Shown here: positions 9,787 to 21,210 of the stretch, one piece after another
How positions within the stretch are numbered: the stretch's first letter is position 1
Layout of the letters: each line of letters starts with the position of its first letter
Assembly (NCBI RefSeq): GCF_015163665.1
Contig: NZ_JADEUG010000031.1
Location: 1-44,617 of the forward strand
Length of the DNA: 44,617 nucleotides
Reading direction: 5' to 3'
Source: Xenorhabdus sp. BG5
GTDB lineage: Bacteria; Pseudomonadota; Gammaproteobacteria; Enterobacterales; Enterobacteriaceae
The notes under the pieces: model-generated
Databases searched by the model: none
Told to the model about the DNA's origin: nothing
The model's input: the letters and a program-made list of their open reading frames with translations, nothing else
Program-made: the position numbers and the translations under genes

Positions 9787-10944
9787 ATGAAACACAGTTG
9801 TAATGGGGTAATGTGTCAGAGAATTGAGATACTTGATAGTGTGCGTGGTTTTGCCATTTTGGGAATATTGTTGCTGAACATTTCCAGTTTTGCTTTGCCA
9901 TATGCAGCCTCTATGAATTTGTTTTATAAAGATTCAGTCTCGTTCTCTGATGTAATGACATGGTCTGTATTGAATACTTTTACTCAGGGAAAATTCCTGT
10001 TCATCTTGACGCTGTTGTTCGGGGCATCACTCGAATTGCTTCGGCAGCGGGGACGTGATTGGAATATTTCCCGGTTACTGGTTTTGGCTGTTATTGGTTT
10101 GTTGCATGGTGTGTTGCTATGGGATGGCGACATTTTGTTGTCATATGGCGTTGTTGGCTTATTGGCATGGCGTTTTATCAATACTCGTCAAAAGTTGTTT
10201 GGTACAGCGGCGACTTTCTATTTATTCGGCGTAATGATGTTTTACCTGCTAGGACTCTTTCCCTTAGGGGAAAATAATGCATTTTGGCAGCCTACACCGG
10301 AAGATATTTCTTATGAAAGCTACTGGAAAATGTATGGTGGATTATTGGCCATAGAATACCGTATTCGTCAGATAAGCGGCGCGATGATTGTGGTGATTGT
10401 GCAATATGGCTGGCAAATAATGGGAGTCATGCTTTGTGGCACTATGTTACTGCGTAATGGTTGGTTGAAAGGAGAGTTTAGCCGTAAACATTACCGCCGA
10501 TTGGCATTATGTCTGATCCCTGTTGGTATGGTGGTTCAGGGGATTGCTTTGTCGATACAATATTTATATCCCTACAGCTATTTTGCATCCTGGACAGTCC
10601 GCTACACCATCACCGAATTGGCAACACCGTTGCTGGCATTGGCGTATATCGCATCGATTTATGGATTTTGGCCTGCCATTTCGCGTTGGAAAATCACGTT
10701 TTGGCTCCGGCAGGTCGGGAAAATGGCACTGAGCAGCTACTTGTTACAAACACTGATTTGTACCACACTTTTTTATCGTTTTGAGTTATTTGGACAGTTT
10801 AGCCGTTTGGAGTTAATGGCATTTATTCCCTTTATCTGGGCATTGAATATTTGGTTTGCTTGCTGGTGGTTGCAACGTTATTCTCAGGGACCGATGGAAA
10901 AGCTCTGGCGTAGCTTAACAGCAAAATTGGCTGGTAGGGTTTAG
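9787..10944 (+). CDS. yeiB: Inner-membrane protein YeiB (DUF418)
   Basis: A 385-residue polytopic membrane protein. The N-terminal RIEILDSVRGFAILGILLLN is characteristic of the DUF418/YeiB family, followed by roughly ten hydrophobic segments. The C-terminal DUF418 block includes VGKMALSSYLLQTLIC near residue 315. The biochemical function is not established. Linkage to folE is conserved in E. coli, but this does not prove a folate role. The first ATG at 9787 lacks a clear Shine-Dalgarno sequence; the in-frame ATG at 9811 (MCQRIEIL) is an alternative and is closer to the usual N-terminus of the family. Confidence 0.9.
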   Translation: MKHSCNGVMCQRIEILDSVRGFAILGILLLNISSFALPYAASMNLFYKDSVSFSDVMTWSVLNTFTQGKFLFILTLLFGASLELLRQRGRDWNISRLLVLAVIGLLHGVLLWDGDILLSYGVVGLLAWRFINTRQKLFGTAATFYLFGVMMFYLLGLFPLGENNAFWQPTPEDISYESYWKMYGGLLAIEYRIRQISGAMIVVIVQYGWQIMGVMLCGTMLLRNGWLKGEFSRKHYRRLALCLIPVGMVVQGIALSIQYLYPYSYFASWTVRYTITELATPLLALAYIASIYGFWPAISRWKITFWLRQVGKMALSSYLLQTLICTTLFYRFELFGQFSRLELMAFIPFIWALNIWFACWWLQRYSQGPMEKLWRSLTAKLAGRV

Positions 10945-10997
10945 TGGAAGCGCTTTGCCAACCATTTTATCTCTGAGAGATTTTAAGAGGTTAATAG

Positions 10998-11034
10998 GTT
11001 GCAGTTTTAGTTTTGTCGGCAAACTGCAACTTTT
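10998..11034 (+). terminator. yeiB terminator
   Basis: GTTGCAGTTT (10998-11007) pairs exactly with AAACTGCAAC (11021-11030), followed by TTTT. The loop is 13 bases. It ends just before the convergent sanA stop. Confidence 0.75.
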
Positions 11035-11042
11035 ATCCATTC

Positions 11043-11903
<861 letters not shown>

Positions 11904-11936
11904 TTATCTGGCCAGATTATTATTTGATTACTTTTC

Positions 11937-11963
11937 AAGCCTGCCAATATGACTGGCAGGCTT
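11937..11963 (-). terminator. Hairpin downstream of maeA, probable terminator
   Basis: AAGCCTGCCA (11937-11946) pairs perfectly with TGGCAGGCTT (11954-11963) around a 7-base loop, 10 bp past the maeA stop. Neither strand has a strong T-run beside it, so termination efficiency is uncertain. Confidence 0.5.
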
Positions 11964-11973
11964 ATTACCAATA

Positions 11974-13671
11974 TCAGAATGAAGTGCGTTTATAGACGCG
12001 ATATTCTGGTTTCCAGAAGTTGCGCTCAATCGCTTCATCCAACGCATCTTCCGATGTAACAATCGCTACGCCTTGAATTTGGGCTTTTTTCGCCACTTCT
12101 TTGGCTATTTTGCGGGAAACATCCTGGATGTCATCAATCAGTGGCAACAATGGACCAGAACCTGTTTGCGCCAGCGGTGAACGATCCGCTAATGCGCGGC
12201 TGGCAGCCATCAACATATCATCGGTAACACGTTTGGCGCCAGCAGCGATAACACCTAAGCCGATCCCTGGGAAGATATAGGAGTTGTTGCATTGTGCAAT
12301 TGGATATTCCTGACCGTCATATTTTACGGGTGCAAACGGGCTTCCTGTAGCGACCAATGCTTTGCCTTCTGTCCAATTGATGATGTCTTCCGGGCGAGCT
12401 TCCACACGTGATGTTGGGTTAGACAGAGGCATCACGATGGGACGTTCACAATGCTTGTGCATTTCACGAATGATCTCTTCGCTGAACAGACCTGATTGAC
12501 CAGAAACACCAATCAGAACGGTAGGCTTGGCGTTGCGAACCACATCCATCAATGAGAGAGAATCGCTGGTGACATCCCACGATTGCAAGGCGGAGCTTTT
12601 TTGTACCAATGCACTTTGGAAATCCAGTAAGTTTGGCAGCTTGTCAGTGAGGAGGCCAAAGCGGTCAACCATAAACACACGGGCACGAGCTTGTTCATCA
12701 CTCAATCCTTCAGATTTCATTTGAGCAATGATCTGCTCTGCAATACCACAGCCAGCTGAGCCAGCACCGAGGAATGTCACGGTTTGATCTTTCAATTGGC
12801 GTCCTGCGGCACGGCTGGCGGCAATCAGGCTACCTAAAGCGACGGCTGCGGTGCCTTGGATGTCATCGTTGAAGCAGCAAAGCTCATCACGATAGCGGTT
12901 CAACAGTGGCATGGCGTTGTTCTGGGCAAAATCTTCAAATTGCAGCAGTACGTTAGGCCAGCGACGTTTTACGGCCTGAATAAATTCATCGACAAATTCA
13001 TCGTACTCTTTGCCAGTAATGCGTGGATGCCGCCAGCCCATATACAGTGGGTCATTGAGGAGTTGTGGGTTATTTGTCCCTACATCCAGAACCACAGGCA
13101 GGGTATAAGCAGGGCTGATCCCGCCACAGGAGGTGTACAGCGACAGTTTTCCAATAGGAATACCCATGCCTCCGATTCCCTGATCCCCCAGACCAAGGAT
13201 GCGTTCACCATCGGTAACAACGATAACTTTTACATTTTGCTTGGTGGCATTTTGCAGCATGTCATCAATGTAAGCCCGGTTTGGGTAGGAGATAAACAAG
13301 CCACGGGCACGGCGATAAATATCAGAAAAGTGTTCACACGCAGCACCAACGGTTGGCGTGTAGATAATAGGCATCATTTCGCTTAAGTGAGCATCAAGGA
13401 GGCGGTAGAACAGCGTTTCGTTGGTGTCCTGAATATTCCTTAAATAAATGTGTCTATCGATATCGTTTTTGAAATCGCAATATTGACGGTAGGCGCGTTC
13501 GGCCTGTTCTTCTATTGTTTCAACGGCCTGCGGCAATAAGCCATGTAAATTGAAATTACTGCGTTCTTCTTCTGTAAAGGCACTGCCTTTATTCAGCAGA
13601 GGGAATTCCAACAAGATAGGACCAGCGTAGGGAATATAGAGAGGACGTTTACTTTCGTGTTCCAGTTCCAT
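11974..13671 (-). CDS. maeA: NAD-dependent malic enzyme MaeA (SfcA)
   Basis: This enzyme catalyses oxidative decarboxylation of malate to pyruvate with NAD and a divalent metal. The 565 residues equal the usual length of the large-subunit type. The malic N-terminal domain includes [18 protein letters not shown] and [10 protein letters not shown], then [15 protein letters not shown]. The metal site is [10 protein letters not shown]...[11 protein letters not shown]. The NAD domain has [17 protein letters not shown] at about residue 310 and [11 protein letters not shown] further on. It is a single gene; the ATG at 13671 starts [18 protein letters not shown]. It lies between cdd and sanA, which are neighbours in E. 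coli. Confidence 0.96.
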   Translation of the reverse strand: MELEHESKRPLYIPYAGPILLEFPLLNKGSAFTEEERSNFNLHGLLPQAVETIEEQAERAYRQYCDFKNDIDRHIYLRNIQDTNETLFYRLLDAHLSEMMPIIYTPTVGAACEHFSDIYRRARGLFISYPNRAYIDDMLQNATKQNVKVIVVTDGERILGLGDQGIGGMGIPIGKLSLYTSCGGISPAYTLPVVLDVGTNNPQLLNDPLYMGWRHPRITGKEYDEFVDEFIQAVKRRWPNVLLQFEDFAQNNAMPLLNRYRDELCCFNDDIQGTAAVALGSLIAASRAAGRQLKDQTVTFLGAGSAGCGIAEQIIAQMKSEGLSDEQARARVFMVDRFGLLTDKLPNLLDFQSALVQKSSALQSWDVTSDSLSLMDVVRNAKPTVLIGVSGQSGLFSEEIIREMHKHCERPIVMPLSNPTSRVEARPEDIINWTEGKALVATGSPFAPVKYDGQEYPIAQCNNSYIFPGIGLGVIAAGAKRVTDDMLMAASRALADRSPLAQTGSGPLLPLIDDIQDVSRKIAKEVAKKAQIQGVAIVTSEDALDEAIERNFWKPEYRVYKRTSF

Positions 13672-13833
13672 GATGCTTACTCTTTGAACTTATCAATAAC
13701 AAAATCGGCTATAGATCCTAAGAAGATAAAAACAATAAGTACAGTAAATGTTACTTAGATATGATTATCATGAGCAAAAATGAGAGATAACATACAGAAT
13801 TCGCTAATAAAATGTTATTGGATGATGTATGTT

Positions 13834-14718
13834 TCAAAATGTATACCGTTCTGCTTTTGTACAACCAAGAGCAGTTAATGTGTATTCTGTCGCATTCCAT
13901 TGTGATAAATGGTTATTTTCACCTTCCACCAAGACTGCTCGCTTGATGGATTGACAATTGCCACCTGACATATTCATGAAAATCAGTGCTGCCTGTAATG
14001 GGGGTAAGCTTGGATTGAATGCAGCATTTTCTGCATAACGGCCGGTATAAATTTTCCCTTGTTCATCTTGTAGGGCAATTCCTGCGTGGGATTGGCTATA
14101 AGGTGCATGACTGCGGTTCGCTGCATCCAATGCTGCCTGCACCAATTCGTCACGGGTAGCTAACTGATAGCCGTGATTAACCTCATCCAGCAACAATGGT
14201 GTGTCAGCTAAATCGCTTGGGCCAAAGGCTTCTGGCAGGTAATCGGCCAGAGTTAATGCGGGACGGTTGGGGAGGCAAACTTCCAATTGTGTTCCACTAT
14301 TCAGTTCATTCATAAATTGTCGGCAATGGCCACAAGGTGAATAATTGACAGTGATGGCAACTAACTTCTTCTCACCACGCAGCCAGGCGTGTGTGATGGC
14401 CGATTGTTCTGCGTGGATAGTTTGTTGTAATGGAACGTCAACAAATTCCATATTGGCACCGAAATAGAGATGACCACTTTCTCCCCGCGCAATTGCGCCA
14501 ACATAAAAATGGGAAACAGGAGCAAAGGAATAAGCCGTAGCAAGTGGCAATAAGGCTAACGCTAGTGCCTGATCATCCAATCCGCAGAGCTGTTTAATTG
14601 ATTCCGCTTGCTCTGCTGTCAGCATGGCTGGAAAATCGTCGTTGCCAATATAAGGTAATAGGGCTTTTTGTAGTTCAGGTGTGATTTCTGACCAAATAGC
14701 GTGAAAACGAACTTGCAT
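13834..14718 (-). CDS. cdd: Cytidine deaminase Cdd
   Basis: Cdd deaminates cytidine and deoxycytidine to the uridine forms in pyrimidine salvage. The 294 residues fit the dimeric enterobacterial type with two tandem deaminase folds. The active N-terminal fold has HAEQSAI (proton-shuttle Glu and zinc His) and PCGHCRQFM (zinc Cys pair). The C-terminal fold keeps the shape ([29 protein letters not shown]) but lacks zinc ligands, as is normal. A likely CRP site lies upstream (14775-14790). yohK and yohJ lie upstream on the same strand, as in E. coli. Confidence 0.97.
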   Translation of the reverse strand: MQVRFHAIWSEITPELQKALLPYIGNDDFPAMLTAEQAESIKQLCGLDDQALALALLPLATAYSFAPVSHFYVGAIARGESGHLYFGANMEFVDVPLQQTIHAEQSAITHAWLRGEKKLVAITVNYSPCGHCRQFMNELNSGTQLEVCLPNRPALTLADYLPEAFGPSDLADTPLLLDEVNHGYQLATRDELVQAALDAANRSHAPYSQSHAGIALQDEQGKIYTGRYAENAAFNPSLPPLQAALIFMNMSGGNCQSIKRAVLVEGENNHLSQWNATEYTLTALGCTKAERYTF

Positions 14719-14774
14719 AGAATGATCTCCAAATTAATTGAAGGTCATTCTAGGACGTCTGTTCAGGTTTGCAA

Positions 14775-14790
14775 TGTGATAAATAGCATA
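14775..14790 (-). promoter_or_regulatory. Candidate CRP site upstream of cdd
   Basis: TGTGA-N6-GCATA (TGTGATAAATAGCATA on the plus strand) keeps a full left half-site and three of five bases of the right half of the TGTGA-N6-TCACA consensus. It lies about 57-72 bp before the cdd start. E. coli cdd is controlled by CRP and CytR, which makes the site plausible; a CytR site was not resolved. Confidence 0.45.
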
Positions 14791-14911
14791 TAATTAATGA
14801 AATTCGTGTAATAAATACATTATTTTATTAATCTATATCAAATTTTTACTATTTTGTAGTATTTGTTTACTTTGTTGCTACGTTTTCGTAACCAGTAAAA
14901 CCATAAAATGA

Positions 14912-15607
14912 TTAGCCAAACAGATGCAGCAATACTGGAAATAGAAAAGGTGCAATCAGTGAGGTAATAATGCCGCAGGTCATTAAGGCCAGTGAGCTGT
15001 ATGCCCCTTCAACATGATCCATTTCCGCACAGCGAGCCGTTCCCACCGCATGAGATGCTGTACCCATTGCCAACCCTCGTGCCGCCTGGGTTTTTATTTT
15101 CAGGGCGTTAAATAGATTGTGACCAAAGATAGCCCCCAAAATACCGACCATAATGACACAAGCTGCGCTAATAGCAGGAATACCGCCAATAGAATCGGCC
15201 ACAGCCATAGCAATTGGGGTTGTCACGGATTTGGGGAGAACAGAGGCCGCAATTTCAGGCGTGGCACCTGCCCATAATGCGATGGCAGTCCCCGTAACCA
15301 TTGCGACAATGCTGCCCACAAAACAGATGCTAATAATAGATTTCCACTGGGCACGGATTTGATGTAGCTGTTCATACAGCGGAAAGGCCAGGGCAACAAC
15401 AGCAGGTTGCAGCAAATCGTTCAGTATCCGGCTGCCGGTAAAATAGTGTTCGTATGGTGTATGTGACAGCAACAGCAGGGGGATGATAACGGCCATTGAT
15501 ATCAATAACGGATTAAATATAGGCAATTTGAGTCGCACGGATAGCTTTTTAGCGCAGTAAAATACAATCAGGGTTAACGGTAGTGACCACCAAATATGAC
15601 TTAACAT
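14912..15607 (-). CDS. yohK: LrgB/CidB-family membrane protein YohK
   Basis: A 231-residue inner-membrane protein of the LrgB family, partner of the LrgA-like YohJ. Family members are described as holin/antiholin-like regulators of murein hydrolase activity or as metabolite exporters. About six hydrophobic segments are visible, with the family motifs LPKSVTTPIAMAV, GIPAISAACVI, GILGAIFGHNLFNAL and ARGLAMGTASHAVGTARC. The start ATG overlaps the end of yohJ by seven bases (ATGTTAA), so the two are translationally coupled. cdd follows about 190 bp downstream. Confidence 0.94.
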   Translation of the reverse strand: MLSHIWWSLPLTLIVFYCAKKLSVRLKLPIFNPLLISMAVIIPLLLLSHTPYEHYFTGSRILNDLLQPAVVALAFPLYEQLHQIRAQWKSIISICFVGSIVAMVTGTAIALWAGATPEIAASVLPKSVTTPIAMAVADSIGGIPAISAACVIMVGILGAIFGHNLFNALKIKTQAARGLAMGTASHAVGTARCAEMDHVEGAYSSLALMTCGIITSLIAPFLFPVLLHLFG

Positions 15608-16113
15608 TTTTCTTTCTCTTCCGGTTCTTGTGATAACTGTTGTGATGGATTTGTGGGTGTTGAGATGAATTGAGTTGAGGTGTGTTCTTGCTGCGCAGTA
15701 TTCGTTGGGCTGGTATCCATTTGTTGTGCACCAATAATGATACGTTCACGATGAATATAGTGGGAACTGTAGGCAACAACGACCATTACAATCACTGTGC
15801 TAACGATACAAGAAAGCAGAATAGGGAGCATTTGTTGGCTAAGCTGTGGGTAATAATCCATGATCCCCACTCCAATGGGCAAAAAGAGCAGTGTCATGTT
15901 TTTCATCAACAGGCTACAGCCTGGCTTTACCCAGTGTGAGGGAATAATTTGGGATGCGAGTAAGCCAAACAAGAGAAGTAGGCCAATAATACTACCGGGG
16001 AGAGAGAAAGGAAGTTGTGCCGAAATGATATTCCCCGCGATCAGGCACAAATAAAGCAGCGCGAATGCGCGCAGGTATTGCCAACCTATTATCAGCACAT
16101 TTTGGAAAGACAT
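15601..16113 (-). CDS. yohJ: LrgA/CidA-family membrane protein YohJ with extended C-terminus
   Basis: A 170-residue member of the LrgA family with four hydrophobic segments. Core motifs are GWQYLRAFALLYLCLIAGN, LPGSIIGLLLLFGLL, PGCSLLMKNMTLLFLPIGVGIM and the segment ending SSHYIHRERIIIG. The start ATG at 16113 (MSFQNVL) matches the E. coli start; the in-frame TTG at 16119 is less likely although GAGG is closer to it. The protein is 38 residues longer than E. coli YohJ (132). The extra tail is hydrophilic and rich in Thr, Gln, Ser and Pro and ends EPEEKEKC. It lies immediately upstream of yohK, with the reading frames overlapping. Confidence 0.93.
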   Translation of the reverse strand: MSFQNVLIIGWQYLRAFALLYLCLIAGNIISAQLPFSLPGSIIGLLLLFGLLASQIIPSHWVKPGCSLLMKNMTLLFLPIGVGIMDYYPQLSQQMLPILLSCIVSTVIVMVVVAYSSHYIHRERIIIGAQQMDTSPTNTAQQEHTSTQFISTPTNPSQQLSQEPEEKEKC

Positions 16114-16185
16114 AATCAATAATTCCTCAATATAACGAGGGTTTTATCATACGACTAACATTATAAATGTGCCATACATCACATT

Positions 16186-16215
16186 AAAAAGCGGGCCCTT
16201 TTTGGAACCCGCTTT
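16186..16215 (-). terminator. metG rho-independent terminator
   Basis: On the minus strand AAAGCGGG pairs with CCCGCTTT (16188-16195 with 16208-16215) and a run of five T residues follows. It lies 40 bp past the metG stop. Confidence 0.8.
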
Positions 16216-16254
16216 GTTATCTAATTAATAATATCTGTCAAAAATATGCAACGA

Positions 16255-18282
16255 TCATTTAACCAGCATACCTGGCTGGGCGCCACTATCAGGGCTTAGC
16301 AGGAAAATATCTTTTCCACCAGGGCCTGCCGCCATCACCATACCTTCTGAAACACCGAAGCGCATCTTGCGTGGTGCAAGGTTAGCAACCATCACTGTCA
16401 GGCGATTTTCCAGCGCCTTGGGATCAGGATAGGCTGAGCGAATACCAGAGAAGACTTGGCGAGTTTCACCTCCGAGATCAAGCGTGAGTTTCAGTAACTT
16501 ATCTGAACCTTCAACAAAATCAGCCTGTTTGATCAGTGCGATTCTCAGGTCAACCTTGGCAAAGTCATCAAATGCAATGATGTCCTGAATGGGATCATCT
16601 GCCAGTGGGCCTGTTACGGTTTGTTGTGGTTCGATGCTCTCTTTCGAATCAGCGACCATTGCTTCAATTTTCGTCATTTCAATGCGGTTGAACAGCGCCT
16701 TGAATGGTGAAACAGCATGGTTTAACAGAGGTTGCTGAATGCCATCCCAGGTCAATTCAGTATTCAGGAAGGCTTCTGCTCGTGCGGCCAAAGCCGGAAG
16801 TACAGGTTTCAGGTAAGTCATCAGCACGCGGAACAGGTTAATCCCCATTGAACAGATTGCTTGCAGATCAGCATCACGGCCTTCTTGTTTTGCCACAACC
16901 CACGGTGCTTGCTCATCAACATAGCGGTTAGCCAGATCGGCCAGTGCCATCATTTCACGGATTGCCTTGCCGAATTCACGGTTGGTAAAGTCTTCTGCAA
17001 TACTTTGTGCAGCATCGACAAATTTCTGGTATAGCACAGGATCAGCGAGTTGCTCCGCCAGTTTGCCCCCAAAGCGCTTGTTGATAAAGCCTGCATTGCG
17101 TGAAGCAAGATTAACCACTTTATTAACGATATCGCTGTTTACACGCTGAACAAAATCTTCCAGATTCAAATCAATATCGTCAATGCGGGAAGAGAGTTTT
17201 GCCGCGTAGTAATAGCGCAGGCAGTCTGCATCAAGGTGTTTCAGATAAGTACTGGCCTTGATGAAGGTGCCACGGGACTTGGACATCTTAGTGCCGTTAA
17301 CCGTGATATAACCGTGGACAAACAGGTTGGTTGGTTTACGGTAGTTACAGCCTTCCAACATAGCAGGCCAGAACAGACTGTGGAAATAAACGATATCTTT
17401 GCCAATAAAATGGTAGAGATCGGCTTTGGAATCTTTCTTCCAGAACTCATCAAAATTCAGGTCATCACGTTTATCACACAGATTTTGGAACGAGCCCATA
17501 TAGCCAATGGGGGCATCCAGCCAGACATAGAAATATTTACCTGGCTGATCAGGGATCTCAAAACCAAAATAAGGTGCATCACGGGTAATATCCCATTGTT
17601 GCAACCCCGCTTCGAACCACTCGTGCATTTTATTAGCCACTTGTTCCTGCAAGGTGCCGGAACGTATCCATTTTTGCAGCATATCGCTGAAAGCAGGTAG
17701 ATCGAAAAAGAAATGCTCTGTGTCACGCATTTCTGGCGTTGCTCCAGAGACAACAGAACGAGGATTAAGCAATTCCGTTGGGGAATAGGTGGTTCCGCAG
17801 ACTTCACAGTTATCGCCGTACTGATCTTCTGCCTTACATTTCGGGCAGGAGCCTTTGACGAAACGGTCTGGCAAGAACATACTTTTTTCGGGATCAAATA
17901 ATTGAGAAATCGTCCGGTTTTTAATGTAACCGTTCTTTTTCAGTTCCAGATAAATTTTGGAGGCAAGTGCTTTGTTCTCTTCGCTGTGCGTAGAGTGGTA
18001 ATTATCATAGCTGATGGCAAAACCAGCAAAATCCTGCTGATGCTCTAGGCTCACCTTGGCAATCATCTCTTCTGGAGAAATACCACTTTGCTGGGCTTTC
18101 AGCATAATTGGTGTACCGTGGGCATCGTCGGCACAGACAAAGTGAACCTCTTTGCCGCGCATTCGATGATAACGAACCCAAATATCAGCCTGAATGTGTT
18201 CCAGAATATGACCGAGATGAATTGGACCGTTAGCATAAGGTAACGCACAGGTCACCAATAATTTGTTCGCGACTTGAGACAT
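16255..18282 (-). CDS. metG: Methionyl-tRNA synthetase
   Basis: MetG charges tRNA-Met with methionine. It is 675 residues, the usual enterobacterial length (677). The class I synthetase signature appears as [13 protein letters not shown] near the N-terminus and KMSKSRG near residue 333. The zinc-binding insertion has CPKC...CEVC (about residues 145-160). The C-terminal Arc1p/tRNA-binding domain starts near residue 575 ([24 protein letters not shown]) and ends VSEGMVMAA. It is divergent from apbC/mrp with a 183-bp shared promoter region, as in E. coli. Confidence 0.97.
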   Translation of the reverse strand: MSQVANKLLVTCALPYANGPIHLGHILEHIQADIWVRYHRMRGKEVHFVCADDAHGTPIMLKAQQSGISPEEMIAKVSLEHQQDFAGFAISYDNYHSTHSEENKALASKIYLELKKNGYIKNRTISQLFDPEKSMFLPDRFVKGSCPKCKAEDQYGDNCEVCGTTYSPTELLNPRSVVSGATPEMRDTEHFFFDLPAFSDMLQKWIRSGTLQEQVANKMHEWFEAGLQQWDITRDAPYFGFEIPDQPGKYFYVWLDAPIGYMGSFQNLCDKRDDLNFDEFWKKDSKADLYHFIGKDIVYFHSLFWPAMLEGCNYRKPTNLFVHGYITVNGTKMSKSRGTFIKASTYLKHLDADCLRYYYAAKLSSRIDDIDLNLEDFVQRVNSDIVNKVVNLASRNAGFINKRFGGKLAEQLADPVLYQKFVDAAQSIAEDFTNREFGKAIREMMALADLANRYVDEQAPWVVAKQEGRDADLQAICSMGINLFRVLMTYLKPVLPALAARAEAFLNTELTWDGIQQPLLNHAVSPFKALFNRIEMTKIEAMVADSKESIEPQQTVTGPLADDPIQDIIAFDDFAKVDLRIALIKQADFVEGSDKLLKLTLDLGGETRQVFSGIRSAYPDPKALENRLTVMVANLAPRKMRFGVSEGMVMAAGPGGKDIFLLSPDSGAQPGMLVK

Positions 18283-18465
18283 AGTTAGGATCTGACTTCC
18301 GTAAAGTGTAAAGGGTTTTTGATGTTACCTGATAAGGCGCGTTGCTGCTAGGGTAACGCGAGATCTTCGTCACTTTTACTGGTTGCCTTTATCCGAAGTG
18401 GTTAGCTTCTGTTATGATGGCTGAACAGTTTTAGGTTTGAGAAAGATAAATCAAAAGGAGCTGGG

Positions 18466-19578
18466 ATGAACTCACAATCCCCGGAGCAGACCAACCCTGA
18501 CCTGCTGAAAGAACATGTTGCAAAGATATTAGCAACATTCAAACATCCGACTTTAGAACAAGATTTGATTGCCCTGAAAGCATGGCATCATTGCACTATG
18601 CTGGATGGGGTATTGCATATTGAATTAACCATGCCGTTTGTCTGGAAACGTGCCTTCGAAATATTAAAGAAAGAAACCACCCAACTTTTGCAATCCGTAA
18701 CGGGAGCAAAATCCGTTGAATGGCGATTAACCCATAATATCAGCACATTACGCCGATCCAATAATCTACCAGGTGTTAATGGCGTGCGCAATATCGTGGC
18801 AGTCAGTTCAGGGAAAGGGGGCGTAGGGAAATCCAGCACAGCGGTGAATCTGGCACTGGCACTAGCACAGGAAGGCGCAAAAGTGGGAATTTTGGATGCG
18901 GATATTTATGGCCCGTCTATCCCCAATATGCTTGGTACAGCCAAAGAGCGCCCGACTTCCCCTGATGGACAGCATATGGCGCCAATTATGGTTCACAGCA
19001 TGGCAACTAACTCCATCGGCTACCTTGTTACTGATGATAATGCAATGGTATGGCGTGGTCCGATGGCAAGTAAGGCCTTGATGCAAATGCTGCAAGATAC
19101 GCTGTGGCCGGATCTGGATTATTTGGTGATTGATATGCCGCCAGGAACAGGCGATATCCAGCTAACGTTGTCCCAGAATATTCCGGTGACAGGCGCGTTG
19201 GTTATCACAACACCGCAAGATATTGCCCTGATCGATGCGATGAAAGGCATCGTCATGTTCCAGAAAGTCAATGTGCCAGTGTTGGGTATTGTTGAGAACA
19301 TGAGTACCCATATTTGCAGTAACTGCGGTCATCATGAGCCAATTTTCGGCACGGGTGGGGCGGCAAAACTGGCAGAAAAATATGATTGCCAGTTATTGGG
19401 GCAGATCCCACTGCATATTTCACTGCGTGAAGATCTTGATCGTGGTGAACCAACAGTAAGCAGCCAGCCTGACAGTGAATTTGCCGATATTTATCGTGAA
19501 ATTGCTGCCAATATTTCTGCGAAAATGTATTGGCAGGGCGAAAAAATTCCGACTGAAATTTCTTTTCGTGCAGTTTGA
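18466..19578 (+). CDS. apbC: Iron-sulfur cluster carrier ATPase ApbC/Mrp
   Basis: A MinD/Mrp-family P-loop ATPase that binds and transfers Fe-S clusters. It has 370 residues, matching E. coli Mrp (369-370). An N-terminal MIP18-like domain (about 1-95) is followed by the deviant Walker A SSGKGGVGKSSTAVNLA near residue 115, DADIYGPSIPNM, IDMPPGTGDIQLT, and the cluster-binding CSNC motif in ENMSTHICSNCGHHEP. The ATG at 18466 follows AAGGAG. Pairing with divergent metG is conserved. Confidence 0.95.
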   Translation: MNSQSPEQTNPDLLKEHVAKILATFKHPTLEQDLIALKAWHHCTMLDGVLHIELTMPFVWKRAFEILKKETTQLLQSVTGAKSVEWRLTHNISTLRRSNNLPGVNGVRNIVAVSSGKGGVGKSSTAVNLALALAQEGAKVGILDADIYGPSIPNMLGTAKERPTSPDGQHMAPIMVHSMATNSIGYLVTDDNAMVWRGPMASKALMQMLQDTLWPDLDYLVIDMPPGTGDIQLTLSQNIPVTGALVITTPQDIALIDAMKGIVMFQKVNVPVLGIVENMSTHICSNCGHHEPIFGTGGAAKLAEKYDCQLLGQIPLHISLREDLDRGEPTVSSQPDSEFADIYREIAANISAKMYWQGEKIPTEISFRAV

Positions 19579-19649
19579 TTAATGAGTTTAACCGCATGTA
19601 ACAGCGGTTGCGTAGGAAATGTTGGTCAATGGCTCAATTGATACAGAGT

Positions 19650-19672
19650 CATTGAGCACTGCTCAATGTTTT
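19650..19672 (+). terminator. Probable apbC terminator
   Basis: CATTGAGC (19650-19657) and GCTCAATG (19661-19668) form a perfect 8-bp stem with a 3-base loop, followed by TTTTC. A second, weaker hairpin (AACCGC/GCGGTT, 19590-19609) lies closer to the stop but has no T-run. The rest of the 296-bp gap to udk holds only the udk upstream region. Confidence 0.6.
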
Positions 19673-19874
19673 CTACGCTTTTTATTTGCAGAATATTTTC
19701 CATCAGGGGCATAAAATTGCGGGATTTTTATGCGAAGCGTATCGAAAAAAACGAGACTTATCTTGTTTACTCTGGAATAGAAGTCATTAACTCCCTATAA
19801 TCCGTCAAACATGGTGTTAGCGAATACCATATTTCTACTTTATTTTTTTCTTTTTTAACCAGGTTATTTTTAGT

Positions 19875-20516
19875 ATGGCTGATGAAGCACATAAGTGTAC
19901 AATCGTAGGTATTTCAGGTGCCTCCGCCTCAGGCAAAAGCCTTATTGCCAGCACACTTTATCGAGAATTACGGGCTCAGGTTGGTGATCACAATATCGGC
20001 GTTATTCCAGAAGATTGCTATTATAAAGACCAAACTAACACCCCGATAGAAGAACGTTATAAAGTTAATTATGATCACCCAAATTCAATGGATCACAATT
20101 TACTATTCGAACATCTTCAGGCATTGAAAGCTGGAAAATCCATTGAATTGCCACAATATGACTACGTTGAGCACACCCGCAAACCTGAATCTATTCATTT
20201 TGAACCAAAAAGAGTTATTATCCTCGAAGGTATTCTACTATTAACAGACAAGCGTCTACGCCAAGAGCTGGATTTCTCCATTTTTGTCGATACGCCACTG
20301 GATATTTGTTTGATGCGCCGCATCAAACGTGATGTGAATGAACGCGGACGTTCATTGGATTCCGTGATAGATCAGTACAATCAAACTGTGCGCCCAATGT
20401 TTCTGCAATTTATCGAGCCATCGAAAAAATATGCCGATATTATTGTGCCTCGTGGTGGGAAAAACCGCGTGGCCATTGATATCTTAAAAGCCAAAATTGG
20501 TCAATTTTGCGAATAA
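19875..20516 (+). CDS. udk: Uridine kinase Udk
   Basis: Udk phosphorylates uridine and cytidine to the monophosphates in pyrimidine salvage. It has 213 residues, like E. coli. The P-loop is [16 protein letters not shown]. The substrate region reads [17 protein letters not shown] and [11 protein letters not shown], followed by [15 protein letters not shown] and the LID-region [13 protein letters not shown]. It is followed after 48 bp by dcd on the same strand, as in E. coli. An operon udk-dcd-asmA is likely. Confidence 0.97.
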   Translation: MADEAHKCTIVGISGASASGKSLIASTLYRELRAQVGDHNIGVIPEDCYYKDQTNTPIEERYKVNYDHPNSMDHNLLFEHLQALKAGKSIELPQYDYVEHTRKPESIHFEPKRVIILEGILLLTDKRLRQELDFSIFVDTPLDICLMRRIKRDVNERGRSLDSVIDQYNQTVRPMFLQFIEPSKKYADIIVPRGGKNRVAIDILKAKIGQFCE

Positions 20517-20564
20517 TCTGTTGTTCAGGCATTCATAAGTTAATATCGTATTTGAGAGGAAATA

Positions 20565-21146
20565 ATGCGACTCTGTGACCGTGACATTATTAAATGGCTA
20601 GATGAAGGTAAGCTGGTAATTACCCCTCGTCCTCCTGTTGAACGTATTAATGGGGCAACTGCTGATGTGCGCCTTGGGAATCAGTTTCGTGTTTTTCGTG
20701 GTCATACTGCCGCCTATATTGATTTGAGTGGCCCGAAGGCGGAAGTCAATGCGGCACTTGACCGTGTCATGAGCGATGAAATCACTTTGCCGGATGGAGA
20801 AGCCTTTTTCCTTCATCCTGGCGAATTGGCTTTGGCAGTAACACTGGAATCTGTCACACTGCCTGATAATTTAGTCGGTTGGTTGGATGGTCGCTCATCT
20901 TTGGCACGCCTTGGTTTGATGGTTCATGTTACTGCACATCGCATTGATCCAGGTTGGCAGGGGCAAATTGTCCTGGAATTCTACAATTCAGGCAAACTGC
21001 CTCTAGCCTTGCGTCCTGGCATGGTAATAGGTGCATTGAGTTTTGAACCGCTTTCTGGCTCTGCTGAGCGACCTTATAACCGACGTCAGGATGCTAAATA
21101 TAAAAATCAGCAGGGAGCCGTAGGTAGCCGAATCAGTGAGGATTAA
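20565..21146 (+). CDS. dcd: dCTP deaminase Dcd
   Basis: Dcd deaminates dCTP to dUTP and so supplies the dTTP pathway. It has 193 residues, equal to E. coli, with a dUTPase-like fold. The active-site segments are [20 protein letters not shown] (Arg-Ser-Ser and the catalytic-region Glu/His area) and [20 protein letters not shown]. The C-terminus includes [20 protein letters not shown], the glycine-bearing tail that closes on the nucleotide. The ATG follows GAGAGGA. It is co-oriented with udk and asmA. Confidence 0.97.
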   Translation: MRLCDRDIIKWLDEGKLVITPRPPVERINGATADVRLGNQFRVFRGHTAAYIDLSGPKAEVNAALDRVMSDEITLPDGEAFFLHPGELALAVTLESVTLPDNLVGWLDGRSSLARLGLMVHVTAHRIDPGWQGQIVLEFYNSGKLPLALRPGMVIGALSFEPLSGSAERPYNRRQDAKYKNQQGAVGSRISED

Positions 21147-21210
21147 TCTTTTTTGGTAAAAGCCTTCTGGTGAAAAATGGTCTTCTTGTGAACACGAGAC
21201 TGGGGAAGTC

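Noticed and set aside
12856-13386. 176-codon frame antisense to maeA
   Set aside because: It is an overlapping shadow of a conserved enzyme, with no recognisable family and no start signal.
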